Assembly (NCBI GenBank): GCA_002686135.1
Contig: NZAO01000096.1
Location: 1 to 14,195, forward strand
Direction of reading: 5' to 3'
Origin: Rhodospirillaceae bacterium
GTDB lineage: Bacteria; Pseudomonadota; Alphaproteobacteria; UBA11136
Length of the DNA: 14,195 nucleotides
Positions 6,361-14,195 of this stretch are shown here, piece by piece. Each line of letters begins with the position of its first letter. The stretch's first letter is position 1. The notes below the pieces were generated by a model that searched no databases, was not told where the DNA came from, and was given only the letters and a program-made list of their open reading frames with translations. Made by a program: the position numbers and the translations under genes.

Positions 6361-7289
6361 CGTTCCCCGGAGAAATCTACCTGAGACACCAGGGAAAACA
6401 GGTCCCCCGGCGTCACCGCCAGGTCAAAAAACATGCGTGCGCAAACCCCGAGCACCACCAGCGCCAGCAACCCGCGCAACTGTTCGCCACGCAGAAATGA
6501 CCCCGCCCGGGTCCCGATCTGGGCACCGATCACACCGCCGATGAGCAACAGCAATGCCAGCAGAGCATCCACGGTCTGATTGTAATAGGCCTGGAGGATG
6601 GTCACGTTGGCGGTGACGAAGATAATCTGGAACAGCGACGTCCCCACCACCATGGAGGTGGGCATGCCGATCAGATAGATCATGGCCGGCACCATGACGA
6701 ACCCCCCGCCCACACCCATGATGGCCGCCAAAAGGCCGACGAAAAAACCGATTCCCACCGGCAACAACGCGCTGATATAGAGCTTGGACTTGCGGAAACG
6801 GGTCTTCAGCGGCAGGCCGTGCAGCCAGGTATGCTTGTGAAGTTTGCGCTGCGCCGCTTCATGGCGACGGTGGCGGAACATGGCGCGGCTGCTTTCTACC
6901 AGCATCAACGCGCCGATCACCGACAAAAACACCACATAGGCAAGGGAGATCACCAGATCAATCTGGCCGAATCCGCGCAGCACAGAAAACAGCCATACGC
7001 CGAAACTGGACCCCATCAGACCCCCGGCCAACAGCATGAAGCCCATCTTGAAATCTACATTGCTGCGCCGCCAATGGGCGAACACTCCCGAAACGGAGGC
7101 GCCGAGAATCTGGTTGGCTTCGGTGGCCACGGCCACGGCCGGGGAAATGCCGGTGAAAATAAGGAACGGCGTCATGAGAAACCCACCACCGACGCCAAAC
7201 AGGCCGGACAGCGCGCCCACCAGTCCGCCCAAGCCCAACAGGTAAAAAACATTGACGGAAATCTCGGCAATGGGCAAATAAATCTGCAT
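6357..7289 (-). CDS. TauE/SafE-family anion permease (sulfite/organosulfur export type)
   Basis: A 310-residue inner-membrane protein with two homologous halves. Each carries the family's glycine motif: GVGGGFLMTP at 32-41 and GVGGGFVMVP at 192-201. About eight hydrophobic segments are visible. A long basic cytoplasmic-type loop (about 134-170, with RHRRHE and KTRFRKSK) separates the halves. TauE/SafE proteins move sulfite, sulfoacetate and related anions; the substrate here is not shown. The start at 7289 (MQIYLPIAEISVN) is chosen over an in-frame GTG at 7319 because it has GGGG about nine bases upstream and matches the N-terminus I know for alphaproteobacterial members. It is the first gene of a likely operon with the TIGR02186 gene (4-base overlap) and uspA. 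Confidence 0.9.
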   Translation of the reverse strand: MQIYLPIAEISVNVFYLLGLGGLVGALSGLFGVGGGFLMTPFLIFTGISPAVAVATEANQILGASVSGVFAHWRRSNVDFKMGFMLLAGGLMGSSFGVWLFSVLRGFGQIDLVISLAYVVFLSVIGALMLVESSRAMFRHRRHEAAQRKLHKHTWLHGLPLKTRFRKSKLYISALLPVGIGFFVGLLAAIMGVGGGFVMVPAMIYLIGMPTSMVVGTSLFQIIFVTANVTILQAYYNQTVDALLALLLLIGGVIGAQIGTRAGSFLRGEQLRGLLALVVLGVCARMFFDLAVTPGDLFSLVSQVDFSGER

Positions 7290-7322
7290 CAGGCGGCACC
7301 CCAACGTAAACGGCGGCACTCC

Positions 7323-7341
7323 CGCGCACGCGCGCGCGCGC
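7323..7341. repeat. Alternating purine-pyrimidine (CG)n tract
   Basis: Nineteen bases of strict purine-pyrimidine alternation, CGCGCACGCGCGCGCGCGC, lie 33 bases upstream of the permease start. Such DNA can adopt the Z form under negative supercoiling, and the RNA could fold on itself. It lies inside the proposed leader of the permease operon. Confidence 0.7.
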
Positions 7342-7431
7342 CTTGGCGGCGGCTCAACCTGTCAGGCCCGGAACCCATGGCGGCTTCCATAGCCCCCCAC
7401 ATCTAGCAGATAAACCCCTGGGACACCCCTG

Positions 7432-7461
7432 AATATAGAGTGTGCAGCAGGGTCGCATCAA
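7432..7461 (-). promoter_or_regulatory. Candidate promoter of the permease-TIGR02186-uspA operon
   Basis: On the minus strand TTGATG (complement of 7456-7461) and TATATT (complement of 7432-7437) are 18 bases apart, matching 4 of 6 and 5 of 6 consensus bases. A start near 7425 would give a leader of about 136 bases. The upstream box overlaps a GGGTC/GACCC hairpin (7450-7466) that lies just past the trpS stop. Confidence 0.4.
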
Positions 7462-7500
7462 GACCCCCATAGCGCCATTCAAATGCCCCTTTCGACTCCG

Positions 7501-8499
7501 TTACGTCCGTAACAGGCCGACGATGTCTCGAATCTCGCCTAGATGCCGTTTTGCAATAACGCCCGCACGCTCCGCGCCGTTGCGCAGGATGCCATCCACA
7601 TGGCCGGTCTCGGCAGTCAGTTCTCTAATCTTCCGGGCGATGGGGCCCATTCGCTCCACCGCCAGATCAGAAAGTTCATTCTTGAACTGGGAAAACATCT
7701 TGCCCGCGAATTGCCGACACACCTCTTCGACACTCGTTTCCGACAAGGCGGCGTAGATGCCCACCAGATTGGCGGCCTCGTCCCGGCCCTCGAGCCCGGC
7801 AGACGTACCGGGCAAGGGGTCGGCGTCGGTGCGCGCCTTGCGGATCTTAAGGGCGATGGCGTCGTCGTCATCGGTCAGGTTGAGACGGGAATAGTCGGAG
7901 CCGTCCGATTTGCTCATCTTGCTGGCGCCATCGCGCAGGCTCATGACGCGGGTAGCGGCACCCAAAATTTGGGGCTCGGGCAGCGGGAAATAATCTATCC
8001 CGTACTGCCGGTTAAAGGCTCCGGCAATGTCGCGAGACAGTTCCAGATGCTGTTTCTGGTCGTCTCCCACCGGCACGTGAGTGGCGCGGTAAAGAAGGAT
8101 ATCAGCGGCCATCAGCACTGGATAGGCATACAGCCCCAGACCCGCATTCTCGCGGTGCTTACCTGCCTTTTCCTTGAACTGGGTCATGCGGTTGAGCCAG
8201 CCCAGCGGCGTGATACAAGCCAGCATCCAGGCCAGTTCGCTGTGTTCGGGGACAGTGCTCTGGTTGAAGATAATACATTTTTCGGGATCAATCCCGGCGG
8301 CGATATAAGCCGCCGTCACCTCGCGCGTGTGGGCGTGAAGTTCCTCGGGGTTTTGGGGCAGGGTAATGGCGTGAAGATCAACAATGCAAAAAATGCACTC
8401 GAAATCCTCCTGCAGAGTCACCCAGTTGCGGATAGCGCCCAGATAGTTACCGAGATGGAGGTTTCCGGTGGGCTGTACGCCCGAAAAAATACGGTTCAT
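7501..8499 (-). CDS. trpS: Tryptophanyl-tRNA synthetase
   Basis: A 332-residue class Ic aminoacyl-tRNA synthetase, the normal length for bacterial TrpS. It charges tRNA-Trp with tryptophan in the cytoplasm. The N-terminus [21 protein letters not shown] (1-21) holds the HIGH-type motif HLGN (15-18). The tryptophan pocket segment [12 protein letters not shown] (126-137) includes Asp133. [17 protein letters not shown] (143-159) and the KMSKS loop [10 protein letters not shown] (193-202) are intact. The rest is the tRNA-binding helical part. It is 85 bases downstream of murJ in the same direction, an order common in alphaproteobacteria. No ribosome-binding site is evident, but the start fits the family exactly. 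Downstream, a 5-base stem (7450-7466) without a T run is the only terminator-like element. Confidence 0.97.
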   Translation of the reverse strand: MNRIFSGVQPTGNLHLGNYLGAIRNWVTLQEDFECIFCIVDLHAITLPQNPEELHAHTREVTAAYIAAGIDPEKCIIFNQSTVPEHSELAWMLACITPLGWLNRMTQFKEKAGKHRENAGLGLYAYPVLMAADILLYRATHVPVGDDQKQHLELSRDIAGAFNRQYGIDYFPLPEPQILGAATRVMSLRDGASKMSKSDGSDYSRLNLTDDDDAIALKIRKARTDADPLPGTSAGLEGRDEAANLVGIYAALSETSVEEVCRQFAGKMFSQFKNELSDLAVERMGPIARKIRELTAETGHVDGILRNGAERAGVIAKRHLGEIRDIVGLLRT

Positions 8500-8584
8500 G
8501 AAAACGCAACTTGGTGCGAGAACGGACAGGTATGGAAGAAAACGCGACCGTTATGGCTGTTTGCACGGGGGGCGGTCAAGAGCA

Positions 8585-10135
8585 TCATCCCAGTTTGCGC
8601 CCATGGGAACGCCACAGCGCATCTAGCCGCGCCGCGCCCGTGGCCTGCGCCAGACCGCCATAAAGGACCAGACCCGCCACCACTAGCACCGCCAGCGCGG
8701 CAAAGCGCATGGCTTGTGTTCCCGCCAGGGGCCCAGCCAAGCCGTCACCCATGAAAGCAAGCGCAACCGCCAGCACCGCTGAGCAAAGCAGCATCCGTGC
8801 CACGCGCCGGCGTAGTTGCGCATCCATGGCCAGATGGCCGCGTTTCTTCAGGCCCTGAGCCAGCATCACGGCGTTGAACCAGGCCGATGTGGCGGTGGCC
8901 AGGGCCAGGCCCACATGGGCCAGGAATGCCATCAGGATCAAACTCAGCACCACGTTCAGCATCATGGCCACAACCCCGATTTGGATCGGTGTCCTGGTGT
9001 CCTCGCGGGCGAAATAGCCGGGCGCCAGCACCTTGACCAGCACATAGGCCGGCAGGCCGATGGCAAAGGCGGCCAGGGCCCGAGCCGTAGCCAGAGCGTC
9101 GGCGGCGGAGAAAGCGCCGCGTTCGAACAATACCGTCACCACAGGTAAAGACATGGTCATCAGGGCGGCGGCAGCCGGCAGGGCGAAAAAAAGCGCATAT
9201 TCGATGGCCCGGTTCTGGCTTTCCAGCGCCGCTTCTCCCTCGCCGTTTTTGACCTGGCGCGACAACAGGGGCAACAGCGCCGTGCCCACCGCGATCCCGA
9301 CAACGCCAAGCGGCAGCTGGTTCACCCGGTCAGCGTAATAGAGGAAGGAAATGGACCCCGTAGGTAGCAGCGAGGCGATGATCACATCGATCACCAGATT
9401 GACCTGATAGACGCCAGCGCCCAGGGCCACGGGGAAAAACAGCGTCAGCAGACGCCTGATTTTCGTTGTCAGCCGGGGCCGTGGAAGGCGCAGCACCACC
9501 CCTTCCCTCCTCAACGCCGCCATCAACCAGACCAGCTGCACCACGCCGGCGGCGGCCACGCCCCATGCCAAGGCGTGGCCCGGCGTAGCCGCAGCCCGTG
9601 CAAACCCTGCCAAGGCAGTGATCAGACACAGATTGAGCAGAATCGGAGTCGCCGCCATGGCCGCGAAACGGTCCAGTGTGTTGAGCACCCCGCCCTGAAG
9701 TGAGACCAGGGAAATGAACAGAATATAGGGGAAGGTGATGCGCGAGAAATCCACCGCGAGGGTGAATTTTTCCTGGTCTTCGGCAAAACCCGGAGCCAGC
9801 ACATACATAAACCAGGGCATGGCGATCTCGAACAGCAACACCAGCCCCAGCAGAACCCATAACAGCACCGACGACGCCTGAGCGGCGAATGCCATCGCCC
9901 GTTCGCGACCATGTTGCGCCAGCTCCCCAGAAAAAATCGGGATAAAAGCGGCGGAAAACGCGCCTTCGGCGAACAGGCGGCGAAAAAAGTTAGGCAGCTT
10001 AAAAGCGACAAAAAAAGCGTCGGCAATGGGGCCAGCACCGAGAAAGGCGGCGATCAGGATATCGCGCAGGAACCCCAGAACGCGACTGACGAGGGTCAAT
10101 CCCCCCACCGTGGCGATGTTGCGCAAAAACGCCAT
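8585..10135 (-). CDS. murJ: Lipid II flippase MurJ
   Basis: A 516-residue polytopic inner-membrane protein of the MOP superfamily, matching E. coli MurJ (511 residues). It flips undecaprenyl-linked lipid II to the periplasmic face for peptidoglycan synthesis. The N-terminus MAFLRNIATVGGLTLVSRVLGFLRD (1-25) holds Arg18 and Arg24. Asp39, Arg52, Arg53 and Glu57 in the next segment (ADAFFVAFKLPNFFRRLFAEG) sit at the same positions as the functional residues of E. coli MurJ. The later motif YADRVNQLPLG carries the conserved central-cavity arginine. Hydrophobic segments run to the end, in line with 14 membrane helices. It lies 57 bases downstream of glnD and 85 upstream of trpS and is probably co-transcribed with both. 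The ATG at 10135 gives the exact family start; no clear ribosome-binding site is seen. Confidence 0.96.
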   Translation of the reverse strand: MAFLRNIATVGGLTLVSRVLGFLRDILIAAFLGAGPIADAFFVAFKLPNFFRRLFAEGAFSAAFIPIFSGELAQHGRERAMAFAAQASSVLLWVLLGLVLLFEIAMPWFMYVLAPGFAEDQEKFTLAVDFSRITFPYILFISLVSLQGGVLNTLDRFAAMAATPILLNLCLITALAGFARAAATPGHALAWGVAAAGVVQLVWLMAALRREGVVLRLPRPRLTTKIRRLLTLFFPVALGAGVYQVNLVIDVIIASLLPTGSISFLYYADRVNQLPLGVVGIAVGTALLPLLSRQVKNGEGEAALESQNRAIEYALFFALPAAAALMTMSLPVVTVLFERGAFSAADALATARALAAFAIGLPAYVLVKVLAPGYFAREDTRTPIQIGVVAMMLNVVLSLILMAFLAHVGLALATATSAWFNAVMLAQGLKKRGHLAMDAQLRRRVARMLLCSAVLAVALAFMGDGLAGPLAGTQAMRFAALAVLVVAGLVLYGGLAQATGAARLDALWRSHGRKLG

Positions 10136-10192
10136 GGAGCCGGTCTAGCGGATTTTACCAACAGGTGGAAGCGGGAAAGATTACAAGGCCGT

Positions 10193-13100
10193 TTATCTGG
10201 CGCTGGTCTTGCGAACCGAACGTGCCTTTGCCCTGGACTTGCGCTGACGGCGGTTCTGGACTTTTTCCGGAGCTTCCGCCTTGCCCCGCAAAGGCCGCGT
10301 GGGGGCTTTCCCGGAGGGTTCCAGGACGCGCAGAAGAGCCTCTCTGATTTGTTCGATCTTGGAGTTGTTTTCCACCTTGAGTCCGAAAATATCCTTCACA
10401 TAGAAGACGTCCACCGCCCGCTCTCCATAGGTGGCAATCTTGGCAGTGGAAATCTGCAGGCTACAATCGGTAAGTGCCTGCGTCACCTCGAACAGCAAGC
10501 CCGGACGGTCACGGCCATTGATTTCGATCACGGTGTTGGTGGCGCTGACGGTGTTGTCCATATGTACCTGCGGCGACACGGTGAAGACATGGGAGCGTTC
10601 GGGCAGTATGTGGGAGCGCTTCGCCAGGTCTTCACGCGGCCTCATGGCGCCGGTAAGCGTGGCCTCGATCAGCCGTTCCAGCTCCTTGAGCCTGTGCGCG
10701 TCATCGAAGACGCGGCCCCCCGATTCTTGAACCCAGTCACCCACCTCCTGTACCGAAAACGCATCCATGGCCATGCCATTGGTCAGAGTAAAAATACGGG
10801 CATCCACGATATTGCCCCCAGCTAGTGCGATAGCGCCGGCAATGCCTGAAAACAGACCCGGATGGTCTGAGGTGTAAATGGTAACTTCGGTTACGTCACG
10901 GAGCCGGTCCACGTGGCAGTCTATAGCCAGCGGGTGGTCTAAATTCGCATTGGCGCGCACCATCTTGGCTTGACGTATATGGCTGGCGATGTCCTGGGAC
11001 AGCCAGTAAACAGGATATCCTAGCCTTTCGAAGTCGGCAAAATCCGCCTTGCTCCATTTCGGCAGGGCGCGACGCAATGTTTCCTTAGCGGCGGCGATCT
11101 GGTCTTCGCGTTTTACCAAGGAGAAATCGCCCAACAGGACCTCCTCGGCGCTGTAATAGAGTTCCCGCAGCAACACCGCCTTCCATCCGTTCCACACCGT
11201 GGGTCCCACAGCGCGGATGTCCACCACGGTAAGAATAAGGAGTAGGCGCAACCGTTCCGGAGACTGCACAGCCTCCACGAAATCGCTCACGGTTTTGGAT
11301 TCGTTTATGTCGCGGCGAAAGGCCGTATTGCTCATCAACAGATGGTGACGCACAAGCCAGGACACGGTTTCTGTCTCTGCCGCGTCGAATCCTAAACGCG
11401 GTCCTATTTTCTCGGCGACCTCAGCCCCGAGGATACTGTGGTCGCCGCCACGCCCCTTGGCGATGTCGTGCAACAGCACCGCCAGATAGAGGACGCGGCG
11501 CGAACTGATATTGGGAAAGATTTTCGTCGACAGGGGGTGGTCTTCCTCCAGTTCCCCCCTCTCGATACGGCTCAAGATACCGATGGCGCGGATGGAATGC
11601 TCATCCACCGTATAAACGTGGTACATGTCATGTTGCGTCTGCGCCACCACGCGCCCAAAATCGGGGATGAAACGGCCCATGACACCGGCCTCGTTCATGC
11701 GGGTCAAGGCCATGTCGGGTGCATTTTTCGAAGTCAGGATTTCAACGAACAGAGCATTGGCCTTTGGATTTTTGCGCAGCTTTGCATTGATTAGGCCAAG
11801 CTTGCGCGTCACTTTGCGCAGGACTACGGGATGAATGTCGAGATCGAACTGCTGAGCCAGATGAAAGAGGCGGATCAGGTTTACCGGGTCCTGGACAAAC
11901 ACGTCGCTCTTGTCCACCACGAGCCACGAGCCCTCGACCCTGAATTCTCCCGGAATCTTTCCGCGCAGAGCCAACCGCCGCCAGTTGAGGCGCGGCGCTC
12001 TTTTGCGTTCGGCCTCAAGCGCGGCACAAAAGATACGGGTCAGGTCGCCCACATCCTTAGCCACCAGGAAATAGTGTTTCATGAAGCGTTCAACGCCGAG
12101 ACTTCCGGCATGGTCGGTATAGCCCATAAGGCGGCCGATTTCCGATTGCAGGTCGAAGGTCAGGCGTTCTTCCGCCCGGCCTGAAATGTAATGAAGATGA
12201 CAGCGCAAGGTGAGAATGAAGTTCAGCGCCTTGGCGAACAGGTTGGCCTCCGAGCGGATCAGAACCTTGCGCGCCACCAACTCGTCCACGTCGTCCACTG
12301 TGAAAATATATTTGGCAATCCAAAACAGAGTGTGAAGGTCGCGTAGGCTGCCCTTGCCCTCCTTGATGTTGGGCTCAAGCACGTAGCGACTGTCGCCCAT
12401 CGTCACATGGCGTGCATTGCGCTCGGCCAGCTTGGCTTCGATATAGGCCGTCTCCGAGCCCTTGACCACCTCGGCCTGGAAGCGCCGGCGCAGGGTGTTG
12501 TAAAGCCGCTTGTCGCCGGCGAGAAAGCGCGATTCAACCAGGGTGGTGCGGATAACCAGATCGGTTTTCGCGGTGCGCATACATTCATTTAAGGAGCGGG
12601 TTGCATGCCCTACCTTCAGACCCAAATCCCACAGGATATAGAGAATGTATTCCACCACCTTTTCCCGGTGGGAGGTCTTGGCCTTTGGCAGCAGGAACAA
12701 CAGGTCGATGTCGGAAAAGGGTGCCAGTTCAGCCCGGCCATAGCCACCCACGGCCACCACGGTTAAACGTTCTTCCGCCGCCGACGGGTCAAGGGGAAAG
12801 AGATCGTTCTCGGTGAATTCCAGGAGGACATGGATGATCTGGTCCATGAGAAAGGTCTGAGCATGAACCGTTTCCAGCCCGTCCGCGCCCTCGGCGAAAC
12901 GGTAGCGGATGGCCTCGCTGCCCGCGGCCAGCACTTCCTTAAAGTGGTCAAGTAGGCGGGCGCGCAGAACGGCATCGGTGATTCCCTTTTCTTTCTTCAG
13001 GCCGAAAAGAAATGCCCCCACCTTGCGGCGGTCGAAAATCTCGCGTTGCCGGGGCACATCATAGAGTCCACCTTGTTTCCCAGCCTTGGCGTCACCCCAT

Positions 13101-13219
13101 GCGGATTTGGATGCGGCGCCGTCCGGCGCGGGCGGGGCCGAACCGCGGGTGGCCTTTTTCTTTCTTGCGGTTTTGCGCGAATCCCTAGCAGAGGGTGTCT
13201 TGTCGGAATCTGCGTCCAT
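10193..13219 (-). CDS. glnD: Bifunctional PII uridylyltransferase/uridylyl-removing enzyme GlnD
   Basis: A 1008-residue nitrogen sensor that adds UMP to PII proteins when glutamine is low and removes it when glutamine is high. Domains in order: a basic, low-complexity N-terminal tail (1-50); nucleotidyltransferase domain with GGYGRAELAPFSDIDLL (158-174, metal-binding Asp170 and Asp172); a helical linker; HD hydrolase domain with LLHDIAKG (His584-Asp585) and DHS just after; and two ACT domains (about 776-850 and 895-970) with SDHPGLFSGIAG and RDRPGLLFEVTQ, the glutamine-sensing part. A very basic tail (about 970-1008) ends the protein. E. coli GlnD has 890 residues, so the tails account for the extra length. 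The ATG at 13219 is preferred to a TTG at 13228, where G-rich sequence is too close. It is first in a run with murJ and trpS and divergent from the eIF-2B-like gene. Confidence 0.97.
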   Translation of the reverse strand: MDADSDKTPSARDSRKTARKKKATRGSAPPAPDGAASKSAWGDAKAGKQGGLYDVPRQREIFDRRKVGAFLFGLKKEKGITDAVLRARLLDHFKEVLAAGSEAIRYRFAEGADGLETVHAQTFLMDQIIHVLLEFTENDLFPLDPSAAEERLTVVAVGGYGRAELAPFSDIDLLFLLPKAKTSHREKVVEYILYILWDLGLKVGHATRSLNECMRTAKTDLVIRTTLVESRFLAGDKRLYNTLRRRFQAEVVKGSETAYIEAKLAERNARHVTMGDSRYVLEPNIKEGKGSLRDLHTLFWIAKYIFTVDDVDELVARKVLIRSEANLFAKALNFILTLRCHLHYISGRAEERLTFDLQSEIGRLMGYTDHAGSLGVERFMKHYFLVAKDVGDLTRIFCAALEAERKRAPRLNWRRLALRGKIPGEFRVEGSWLVVDKSDVFVQDPVNLIRLFHLAQQFDLDIHPVVLRKVTRKLGLINAKLRKNPKANALFVEILTSKNAPDMALTRMNEAGVMGRFIPDFGRVVAQTQHDMYHVYTVDEHSIRAIGILSRIERGELEEDHPLSTKIFPNISSRRVLYLAVLLHDIAKGRGGDHSILGAEVAEKIGPRLGFDAAETETVSWLVRHHLLMSNTAFRRDINESKTVSDFVEAVQSPERLRLLLILTVVDIRAVGPTVWNGWKAVLLRELYYSAEEVLLGDFSLVKREDQIAAAKETLRRALPKWSKADFADFERLGYPVYWLSQDIASHIRQAKMVRANANLDHPLAIDCHVDRLRDVTEVTIYTSDHPGLFSGIAGAIALAGGNIVDARIFTLTNGMAMDAFSVQEVGDWVQESGGRVFDDAHRLKELERLIEATLTGAMRPREDLAKRSHILPERSHVFTVSPQVHMDNTVSATNTVIEINGRDRPGLLFEVTQALTDCSLQISTAKIATYGERAVDVFYVKDIFGLKVENNSKIEQIREALLRVLEPSGKAPTRPLRGKAEAPEKVQNRRQRKSRAKARSVRKTSAR

Positions 13220-13277
13220 ATGTGCCAAATGCCCCCGATTTTCCTGTAATGCAAGCTTCCCTCATATGCAGCGTCTA

Positions 13278-13283
13278 TATAAT
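13278..13283 (+). promoter_or_regulatory. Candidate -10 box of the eIF-2B-like gene
   Basis: A perfect TATAAT at 13278-13283 lies 39 bases upstream of the ATG at 13323; no good -35 box was found at the right distance. A start near 13290 would exclude the upstream in-frame ATG codons (13086, 13266) and so supports the start at 13323. The 103-base divergent gap must also hold the glnD promoter, for which no convincing boxes were seen. Confidence 0.45.
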
Positions 13284-13322
13284 ACCTATAGTGTTGAAGT
13301 GGCAGGAAGGGTGGCAAGGAAA

Positions 13323-14195
13323 ATGGATGACGAGGAATTCAAACAGCGGCTGGAAGAGTTGATCGAGGACCGCCACAGCGGCGCTAGCGAACTGGCGCGG
13401 CTGGGTCTCGAGATCGCTGCCCAGTGCGCGCAATCCGCCGAGGTTAAAAAGACCATCGAGCTGCGGCATTACCTGGCGGAACGGGCCGAAGCCCTGGGCG
13501 CTGTTCGCCCCAGCATGTCTCCATTGAAAAACTTGATGGAGGAATGGAAGGAAAGCCTGGAGGTTTTGCCCGATGAGGTGAACGAGGCGCGTGTCACGGC
13601 GACCGAAAACGCCATGCACTTAGCGGAACAGTCAACCAAGGCAAGTTTCGAGGCTGCGGCGCTAACCAGCGCCCTGGTGGGCGATAACAAGACTATCATT
13701 ACCCACAGCTTCAGCTCCACCGTTCTCGAAGTCTTCCACCTTCTGAAAAGCCGCAGCGTACGAGCCATCGTGCCCGAATCCCGGCCCCTGTGCGAAGGCG
13801 GCGACCTGGCCGAACACCTGAGCCAGTGGGACATCCCCACCACCTATATCACCGATGCCCAGGTCGGCCTGTTCGCGGCCCGTGCCGATGTGGCCATCGT
13901 CGGTGCCGACACCCTGTTGGCAGACGGCAGTACCATCAACAAGGCGGGAACCTTGCTTTTGGCCATGGCCGCCCATGCCGAGAAGGTGCCGTTTTATGTC
14001 TGTTGCGAGAGTTTCAAGATATGCCAGCAGGAAGAACCGCCCGCGCTGGAAGAAATGAGTCCGGCGGAACTGGGCACGACCCAGTGGCCCGGCGTCAGCG
14101 TCAGCAATATCTATTTCGATATCACCCCGGCCCACCTTATCACCGGCTGGTGCACCGAACGCGGGGCCCCAGACCCCGGAATCGGGGGAAAATAA
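13323..14195 (+). CDS. eIF-2B alpha/MtnA-like sugar-phosphate isomerase-fold protein
   Basis: A 290-residue protein of the eIF-2B alpha/beta/delta family, which also contains methylthioribose-1-phosphate isomerase and archaeal ribose-1,5-bisphosphate isomerase. Residues 1-110 are helical, as in the family. The Rossmann-like core shows KTIITHSFSSTVLEVF (123-138), VPESRPLCEGGDLAEHL (150-166), VGADTLLADGSTINKAGT (193-210, with Asp196 and Asn206-Lys207) and FDITPAHLITG (265-275). The catalytic cysteine of the isomerases normally lies in the THC motif; here it is THS (Ser129), as in many eIF-2B subunits. The aspartate is kept. Enzyme activity is therefore uncertain, and a bacterial role in initiation is unlikely. 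The ATG at 13323 is chosen because AAGGA precedes it and the protein then starts at the family's usual helix (MDDEEFKQRLEELIEDRHSGASELA). It is divergent from glnD; its TAA stop is the last codon of the window. Confidence 0.85.
   Translation: MDDEEFKQRLEELIEDRHSGASELARLGLEIAAQCAQSAEVKKTIELRHYLAERAEALGAVRPSMSPLKNLMEEWKESLEVLPDEVNEARVTATENAMHLAEQSTKASFEAAALTSALVGDNKTIITHSFSSTVLEVFHLLKSRSVRAIVPESRPLCEGGDLAEHLSQWDIPTTYITDAQVGLFAARADVAIVGADTLLADGSTINKAGTLLLAMAAHAEKVPFYVCCESFKICQQEEPPALEEMSPAELGTTQWPGVSVSNIYFDITPAHLITGWCTERGAPDPGIGGK

Noticed and set aside
7323..7341. (CG)n tract as a tandem repeat or CRISPR-like element.
   Set aside because: It is a simple dinucleotide run without spacers or repeats elsewhere in the window; reported only as a DNA-structure feature.
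7450..7466. GGGTC/GACCC hairpin as a trpS terminator.
   Set aside because: The stem has only five pairs and no T run on the minus strand; noted as weak at best.
7543..8754. A 403-codon frame antisense to trpS and the end of murJ.
   Set aside because: It spans two well-supported genes and their gap; the sequence looks like antisense codon bias rather than a protein family.
9911..10825. A 304-codon plus-strand frame over the murJ start and glnD end.
   Set aside because: Shadow of two firm genes; no domain recognised.
13086..13322. N-terminal extension of the eIF-2B-like gene back to an ATG at 13086.
   Set aside because: The extension lies inside the glnD N-terminus in antisense and upstream of the TATAAT at 13278. 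The family start and a ribosome-binding site both point to 13323.

Overview
The window looks like chromosomal DNA of an alphaproteobacterium, most like the Rhodospirillales. The reasons are the high G+C coding sequence, a Ros/MucR-type regulator, a TIGR02186-type membrane protein next to a TauE/SafE permease, and the backbone glnD - murJ - trpS - (permease cassette) - uspA - nfuA - tsaB. No tRNA, rRNA, CRISPR array, insertion sequence, phage gene or toxin-antitoxin pair was seen. Most genes are conserved housekeeping genes and nearly all lie on the minus strand. I do not see a clear new defence or mobile system; the more unusual content is listed under findings.

Layout, left to right. Positions 1-70 hold the first 23 codons of a minus-strand mucR/ros-type gene, divergent from a tusA-like sulfur carrier gene (170-472, plus). 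tsaB (600-1367, minus) converges on tusA. Next comes a convergent pair of envelope genes: an exported NodB-type polysaccharide deacetylase (1635-2726, plus) and a membrane-anchored Bax/FlgJ-like glucosaminidase (2799-4142, minus). A strong hairpin terminator (2734-2769) separates them. An AT-rich gap (4143-4431) follows, then nfuA (4432-4983) and a universal stress protein gene (5087-5572). That gene is preceded by the tightly packed pair TauE/SafE permease (6357-7289) and TIGR02186 protein (5575-6360), with a 4-base overlap and then a 2-base gap. A 211-base spacer with a (CG)n tract and a promoter candidate separates this cassette from trpS (7501-8499), murJ (8585-10135) and glnD (10193-13219). 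A divergent eIF-2B/MtnA-like gene (13323-14195, plus) ends exactly at the window edge.

How the genes may work together. glnD-murJ-trpS run in one direction with gaps of 57 and 85 bases and probably share transcription. They cover nitrogen signalling through PII, lipid II flipping and Trp-tRNA charging. The permease-TIGR02186-Usp set looks like one translationally coupled unit for export of a sulfur-containing or organic anion, with a stress protein attached; nfuA (Fe-S delivery) follows in the same direction. The deacetylase and the glucosaminidase both act outside the cytoplasm on N-acetylglucosamine-containing polymers. They sit between nfuA and tsaB, genes that I recall being close neighbours in relatives, so they look like an accessory insertion in a conserved backbone.
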